A stretch of 64,000 bases of DNA from Sulfurospirillum diekertiae (GTDB taxonomy: Bacteria > Campylobacterota > Campylobacteria > Campylobacterales > Sulfurospirillaceae), in NCBI RefSeq assembly GCF_002162315.1, contig NZ_CP021416.1, positions 2,182,207 through 2,246,206 on the forward strand. Direction: 5' to 3'. The notes under the pieces are model-generated. The model searched no databases, had not been told where the DNA came from, and saw only the letters and a program-made list of their open reading frames with translations. Shown in pieces: positions 59,178 through 64,000 of the stretch. Position 1 is the stretch's first letter. Each line of letters opens with the position of its first letter. The position numbers and the translations under genes are program-made.

Positions 59178-61645
59178 ATGCGGGCACTTATCTTTTGTTT
59201 TTTTTTTCTCCACAATACTCTTTGCAAATCATAATCATGAACCTATTTCATTGCAACTCGCATGGTTGCACCAATTCCAATCTGCAGGATTTTATGTTGC
59301 ACACGAAAAAGGTTTTTATGAAAATCTTGATCTTAATGTAACTATTAAGGAGTATCAAAAAGGGCTCAATGTTGTCGATGCCGTTCTTGCGAAGGACAGC
59401 ACGTATGGTATTGGAACCTCTTCACTCATTATTGACCGTAGCAATCATAAACCCGTTGTGGCACTTATGGCACTTTTCCAACATGACCCTTCTATTCTTA
59501 TTACCACCAATCCCACGATTCAAACGCCACAAGATCTTTTCAATCGCACCATTATGATGAGCCTTGATAAATTAAATTCTGTGTCAGTGATTTCAATGCT
59601 TTTAAGCCATGGAGTAAAAATTGAAGATGTCTTTGTTCAAGAGCCCTCTTTCAATATTGAAGATCTCGTACAACATAAGATTGATGCTATGGCATGTTAT
59701 CTCTCTAATGAGCCTTTTGCTCTTTCTAAACGAAATATTCCCTATACTATTTTAAATCCAAAAGACTACGGCTTTAACTTTTACGGTGATATTCTTTTCA
59801 CATCTGAAGATGAAATTATTTTACATAAAGAGCGTGCAAAACGCTTTTATACAGCAACAAAACAAGGGTGGGAATGGGCATTTGAACATATTCCTGAAAC
59901 AGCACAGTTGATTTATGAAAAATACAATACCCAAAATAAAAGTTTAGAAGCACTGATTTATGAAGGGGAGACGCTCAAGAAACTTGCTTTTGATGATGAC
60001 AAACCTTATGGAACACTAGAACCTGAAAAAATTGAAGCTATTAGTAATGTTTATAAAATAAGCGGCATGATGCAAAACATCCACTCAATAGAAGGCTTTA
60101 TTGACCCTCTTCATTTTGCCAAAGATATCGTAAAAATAGGTGTTTTAGCAAGTCGAGAAGACCAAGAAATTATGCCAAAAATATGGAGTAATAGCGAACA
60201 ATACCTCAGTAATCTTTTTACTTCCCATCAATTTACGATCATACCCCTTTCATTTGAAGAGATGGAAAAAAAAGTTCATCACGGTGATTTAGACTTTATT
60301 ATTACCAATCCAATGTTCTCCATTCAACTTTCACAAACCTATGGAATCAGTCAAATTGCGACAATAAGCCCTCGCTACAAAGATCACTTCTACCGTGAAT
60401 ATGGCAGTGTCATTTTCACCAAAGCGGATACCACTATTGAACAATACAATGACCTTCATGAAAAAAAAAATAGGTGCCGTATCGCCACGCTCGCTTGGTG
60501 GGTATCTCATAGGTATGAAAGAGATCGGTATGCCCTCGTTAGAAAAAAACATTATCTTTTTGGGCACACATACCAATGTAGTCAAAGCTGTTCTTGATAG
60601 TCGTGTTGACGCGGGCATTATTCGTACTGATGTATTAGAAAAAATGCAGGAAGACAATCTTATCTCGTTGAGCGATATTAAAGTTCTCAATACAAAGAAG
60701 CATTCTGATTTCCCTTTCCTCGTCAGCACAGAACTCTATCCAGAGTGGATACTTGCCAAAACACCTCACACTTCAGAATACCTCACCAATGAAGTGCTTA
60801 GTACCCTTTTGAAACTCTCCACAAGACCAAAAACTAATCAAGAATTCCGATTGACAACTCCCATAGATAACTCAAAAGTCCATGCGTTGATGAAAGAGTT
60901 TAATATCTATCCTTACCAAAAAGAACCCTATACCTTCATAGATGCTCTTTTAAAATACAAATACTTTTTTTTAGGGCTTTTTATTCCCTTTATAATGGCG
61001 ATTTTCTTCATAATGCATATCCAACGACTTAACAAAAAATTACGTGAACATGCCATAGAGATTGAAAATTTTAATGCAACCTTAGAACATGAAGTAGAAG
61101 AGAGAACCCATCAGCTCACCTTACTCAATTCAAAACTTAAAGAACTTGCCAATACGGATGAACTGACCAGAATAGATAACCGCAGACATTTTTTCCTTCT
61201 TGCAACACAATATTTTTATTCATCTAAGCGTAACAACCTAGAACTTTATATTTTTTCCTTAGATATAGACCTATTCAAACAGGTTAATGACACCTACGGT
61301 CATGCGATAGGAGATGAAGTGCTCAAATCTTTCTGCCATACGATTAAAGAGATCATCAGGCAAAGTGATCTTTTTGGTCGTATTGGTGGAGAGGAATTTT
61401 GTATCTGCATTCAAAATACAACGCTTGAAGGGGCAACAACCCTTGCCGAAAAAATTAGAGAAAGCATTCAAAATACAACCACAATCGTCGGCACTCAAGA
61501 ACTTCCAAAAATTACCGTCAGTATTGGTATCAGTAGCATACAAAAGGGGGATAACGAAATTTTTGACATCATTAAACGCTCTGATGAAGCGCTTTATCGG
61601 GCAAAACGCAATGGCAGAAACCAAGTACAAATCATCTTAAAATAG
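59178..61645 (+). CDS. Membrane diguanylate cyclase with two substrate-binding-protein domains (NMT1 and PhnD types), two frame breaks
   Basis: About 821 residues after repair. The ATG at 59178 follows GAGGAG and gives the signal peptide MRALIFCFFFSTILFA once one T is removed from the ten-T run at 59198-59207. An NMT1/THI5-like domain follows (LQLAWLHQFQSAGFYVAHEK). A PhnD-like domain begins near residue 315 (KIGVLASREDQE). A second break at the ten-A run 60461-60470 joins DLHEKK to IGAVSPRSLGGYLIGM. A membrane helix (FFLGLFIPFIMAIFFIM), a coiled coil and a GGDEF domain end the protein: the inhibitory site RQSD lies five residues before GGEEF. It likely senses a small periplasmic ligand and makes c-di-GMP. 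Confidence 0.83.
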
Positions 61646-61738
61646 ATTTTGATCGATATTTTAGGTTTCCGTTTATAATAAGAGTTGAACTTCTTGAGTT
61701 TAACTTCTTTAATTAAGAGTTTATTTATCCGAGTTGGC

Positions 61739-61744
61739 TATAAT
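61739..61744 (+). promoter_or_regulatory. Predicted -10 element for tpx
   Basis: TATAAT lies 28 bases before the tpx ATG, with AAAAAAGGA before the start. Just upstream (61701-61720) is a near-palindromic TAACTTCTTTAATTAAGAG that could be an operator. Confidence 0.5.
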
Positions 61745-61772
61745 TTTCATATATTTTTAAAAAAGGACACAC

Positions 61773-62315
61773 ATGTCATCAACCAAACTCAAAGGCAATC
61801 CAGTCGCTCTTGCAGGTAAAGAAATTAACGTCGGAGACAAAGCTCCAATCGTTAAAGTCGTCGCAAAAGATTTAAGTGAACTTACTATCGGTGGACCAAG
61901 TGATAAAACACAAATCATTGTCATCGTACCTTCTTTAGACACGGCTGTTTGTGCACAAGAGACACGTACCTTTAACACAAAAGCTGCTGCGATCAAAGAT
62001 GCAACAGTTGTTGTTGTTTCTATGGATCTTCCTTTTGCAATGGGACGCTTTTGTACCACAGAAGGCATTGAAAACCTTCAAGTAGGCAGTGACTTTAGAG
62101 AAAAAGCAACAGCAAACGCTTACGGTGTTCTAATTGCAGATGGTCCACTTAAAGGATTAAGTGCAAGAGCTATTTTTGTTGTCGATAAAAGTGGTAAAGT
62201 TGTTTATAAAGAGATTTGCCCAGAAATTACGGAAGAACCAAACTATGAAGCAGCATTATGCGCGCTTAAAGAGACAGCAGCTCCAGCACATCACTGCGGC
62301 TGTGGTGCAAAATAA
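61773..62315 (+). CDS. tpx: Thiol peroxidase
   Basis: A 180-residue atypical two-cysteine peroxiredoxin. The peroxidatic cysteine is in PSLDTAVCAQETRTFN and the resolving cysteine in GRFCTTEGIENL, as in Tpx. It reduces organic and hydrogen peroxides. The protein is about ten residues longer than usual, ending HHCGCGAK, a small metal-binding-like tail. It stands alone with its own promoter and is convergent with the 62319 gene. Confidence 0.95.
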   Translation: MSSTKLKGNPVALAGKEINVGDKAPIVKVVAKDLSELTIGGPSDKTQIIVIVPSLDTAVCAQETRTFNTKAAAIKDATVVVVSMDLPFAMGRFCTTEGIENLQVGSDFREKATANAYGVLIADGPLKGLSARAIFVVDKSGKVVYKEICPEITEEPNYEAALCALKETAAPAHHCGCGAK

Positions 62316-62318
62316 CGC

Positions 62319-62567
62319 TTAACTCATTCCTGCTCCTTCTTGTGTCTGTGAAAGCCACAAGAGGAGTTCCTCCATTTTTAAAATCATCTTTACATCAACA
62401 CTCTTTTCAGGAAAATCCAAGATCGTCTCCATCAAAGCTCTATTTTGTAAAAAAGCAATGTCATAGAGTGCTGCTTTTTCAATAATTTTTTCTAAAACAG
62501 TATTATGCTCAAGTGTTGTTGCGCTCTTCTGTACAGCTTGATACTGCGATAATCCTTGTCGCATCAT
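62319..62567 (-). CDS. Small helical protein of unknown function
   Basis: An 82-residue protein, MMRQGLSQYQAVQKSATTLE, mildly acidic and predicted almost entirely helical, with no membrane segment or cysteine. It resembles small flagellar-chaperone-like helical proteins in composition, but I do not recognise a family. Its start overlaps the end of pgeF by four bases, so it is translated together with pgeF and ribE. Confidence 0.6.
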   Translation of the reverse strand: MMRQGLSQYQAVQKSATTLEHNTVLEKIIEKAALYDIAFLQNRALMETILDFPEKSVDVKMILKMEELLLWLSQTQEGAGMS

Positions 62568-63241
62568 AGTGCAATGACTCCTGCAAAACGTCCTGTTATT
62601 TTATCTCTTCGGTACGAAAAATAATTATGATTACTGCAACTGCACTCTTTTGAAATTTCAAGATGCTCAGGTTTAATGCCAAGTTCCAAGAAGACGTCAC
62701 GATTGTAGTGCTGTAAATCTAAAAAATACTTTTTATCTTGGATATGTACAAATTTTTCAAACCCTTTGATGACTTCTTCACCCACTTCATAGCAACACGC
62801 ATGAATTGAAGGACCCATAAAAATACGCAGCTCGTGCATATGGGTGCCAAACGCTTCTTGCATAGCCAATGCACACTTTTGTCCTATGTTCAACTGGCTA
62901 CCCGCACGTCCCGCATGTGCGACACCAATGGCTTGATGAACTGCATCGTAATATAAAATTGGAATGCAATCTGCAACCATAACACACAGGGCAATATCAG
63001 GGTGCTCAGTAATCATCGCATCACAGGTTGGCATTTCTTCATCACCATGTTCAATCAAGACCACTTTATCGTCATGGATTTGATCCATAAAAACCAGTTT
63101 GGAAACGCCCATATTTTCTTGTAAAAGTTCTCTATTTTTTTTTACATGTAAAGGATCGTCACCCACATGTAAAGCGAGATTAAGACTATCAAAGGGCGCT
63201 TGACTGACGCCTCCAAACCTCGTTGTAAAACGATACTGCAT
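62564..63241 (-). CDS. pgeF: Multicopper polyphenol oxidase / peptidoglycan editing factor (YfiH family)
   Basis: About 225 residues from the ATG at 63241 (MQYRFTTRFGGVSQAPF), which forms a TGATG junction with ribE; the longer frame to 63277 lies inside ribE. Family residues appear as FMDQIHDDKVVLI, CVMVADCIPILYYD, VAHAGRAGSQ and MGPSIHACCYEVGEEV. YfiH/PgeF proteins correct wrong amino acids in peptidoglycan precursors and bind zinc or copper. A TTTACATGTAAA lies at 63141-63152. Confidence 0.9.
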   Translation of the reverse strand: MQYRFTTRFGGVSQAPFDSLNLALHVGDDPLHVKKNRELLQENMGVSKLVFMDQIHDDKVVLIEHGDEEMPTCDAMITEHPDIALCVMVADCIPILYYDAVHQAIGVAHAGRAGSQLNIGQKCALAMQEAFGTHMHELRIFMGPSIHACCYEVGEEVIKGFEKFVHIQDKKYFLDLQHYNRDVFLELGIKPEHLEISKECSCSNHNYFSYRRDKITGRFAGVIAL

Positions 63242-63849
63242 CAGTAGATCGCCATAATACGATCGACTCCGTTCCAATCAAGCGCATCTTTTTTTTGAAA
63301 CATATGGTAAAGATACCGTGCAAACATATCGGTTTCAACATTAACTTTACGTCCGATTTTATAACTCCCAATCAATGTTTTTTCGAGAGTATGAGGAATA
63401 ATCGTTAGCCGAAAACTCTTTTTGCTGACATCATTGACCGTCAAACTCACACCATCAATGGTAATACTTCCTTTAGGAATCACAAACGTGATCTGTTTTT
63501 CAGGAATGCTAACTTCGATATCAAGCCCATTTTCTCTTTGGTTTAAATGCTCTATCACACCCACGCAATCCACATGCCCCTGAACCATATGGCCATCAAG
63601 ACGATCACCTAGGGCAAGAGCTGGCTCAATATGCACTTTCCCTTTCAGGTTTTCAACGGCAAGTAAAGACCTACTTTCCAAAGAGAGTTCCACACTAAAA
63701 CCACCTTCAAAAAGCTGGATAACGGTCAAACATGCACCATTAACGGCAATGCTGTCACCAATTTTAGGCTTATAGGTCGCACAAAGCGTTAAAATGTTAC
63801 TAGAATAGCTTTTGACTTCTGCAAACTCGTGAATGAGACCTGTAAACAT
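63241..63849 (-). CDS. ribE: Riboflavin synthase, alpha subunit
   Basis: A 202-residue protein with two lumazine-binding repeats: MFTGLIHEFAEVKS, GDSIAVNGACLTV, HMVQGHVDCVGVI in the first and SITIDGVSLTVNDV in the second. It makes riboflavin by dismutation of two lumazine molecules. A TATAAT lies 30 bases upstream and AAGG before the start. It is followed directly by pgeF. Confidence 0.95.
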   Translation of the reverse strand: MFTGLIHEFAEVKSYSSNILTLCATYKPKIGDSIAVNGACLTVIQLFEGGFSVELSLESRSLLAVENLKGKVHIEPALALGDRLDGHMVQGHVDCVGVIEHLNQRENGLDIEVSIPEKQITFVIPKGSITIDGVSLTVNDVSKKSFRLTIIPHTLEKTLIGSYKIGRKVNVETDMFARYLYHMFQKKDALDWNGVDRIMAIY

Positions 63850-64000
63850 ACTTAACCTTTTTATATTTCTATGATTTTATTATAACGCTTTTAGTATTGA
63901 ACTTGCCTAAGGAAAAAGATTCATATCCACTCAAAACCATGGACGTTTTATCGCCAATGAGATTTCAGATATAACTGAGTTAAATTTTGCTCTTCCCCCT
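63850..64000 (-). other. Promoter region of ribE; possible end of an upstream gene
   Basis: TATAAT at 63879-63884 (minus strand) serves ribE. Beyond it, a minus-strand frame ending in TGA at 63931-63933 stays open to the window edge (23 codons, ending EISLAIKRPWF) and may be the 3' end of another gene, too short to identify. Confidence 0.4.

Overview
The window is a gene-dense, AT-rich stretch of a Campylobacterota (epsilonproteobacterial) chromosome. The overall impression is Sulfurospirillum or a close relative, but the genus is an inference. Supporting signs are the flagellar-motor gene pflB beside serS, the order der-aroK-trpS-serS-pflB and the order cheY-prmA-ftsH-psd-like-pssA (both, from memory, as in Campylobacter jejuni), a bacterial oligosaccharyltransferase pglB, and a ccoS-ccoI pair for cbb3 oxidase assembly. 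No rRNA, tRNA, CRISPR array, insertion sequence or prophage was recognised.

Layout. 1-3127 (minus): the 5' part of an OvoA-type ovothiol gene, kdsA and a DMT exporter. 3198-10878 (plus): an MscS channel, then der-aroK-trpS-serS-pflB. 10926-19542 (minus): leuA with a possible leader peptide, pssA, a Psd-like protein, ftsH, prmA, cheY, hisA, hisH and a PDC-sensor membrane protein. 19696-39547 (minus): a large surface-glycan locus with pglB, the remnant of a sugar transferase, a WecA-like initiating transferase, four family-2 glycosyltransferases, a flippase, a CDP-dideoxyhexose set (rfbF, rfbG, rfbH) holding a thiamine-diphosphate enzyme and a short-chain reductase (together resembling yersiniose A synthesis), the four dTDP-L-rhamnose genes, a secreted ATP-dependent DNA ligase and a phosphomannomutase. 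40400-47860 (plus): lipooligosaccharide core assembly (waaC, acyltransferase, O-antigen ligase, heptosyl- and glycosyltransferases, waaF). 47820-52036 (minus): ADP-heptose synthesis (gmhA, hldE, hldD, gmhB). 52188-55238: a small cytochrome c and ccoS/ccoI. 55456-61645: a run of c-di-GMP-type signalling proteins. 61773-63849: tpx, a small unknown gene, pgeF and ribE.

How the genes work together. KdsA makes KDO and the gmhA/hldE/hldD/gmhB set makes ADP-heptose for the inner core, which WaaC and WaaF use. The rfb genes supply dTDP-rhamnose and a CDP-linked deoxysugar to the glycosyltransferases acting on the WecA-started lipid-linked chain. The flippase exports it, and either the O-antigen ligase (to lipid A-core) or PglB (to protein) could transfer it.

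Two window-wide observations stand out. (1) The palindrome TTACATGTAA occurs 27 times, mostly as the 12-mer TTTACATGTAAA and mostly inside genes; simple composition predicts about 0.2 copies. It behaves like a genome-signature element comparable to HIP1 of cyanobacteria, and its function is unknown. (2) Eight genes carry frame breaks, most of them one-base changes in A/T homopolymers. They hit even the essential serS, so sequencing error is the first explanation; I annotate these genes across the breaks. Several reading frames were extended or re-started by hand, and each case is stated in its entry.
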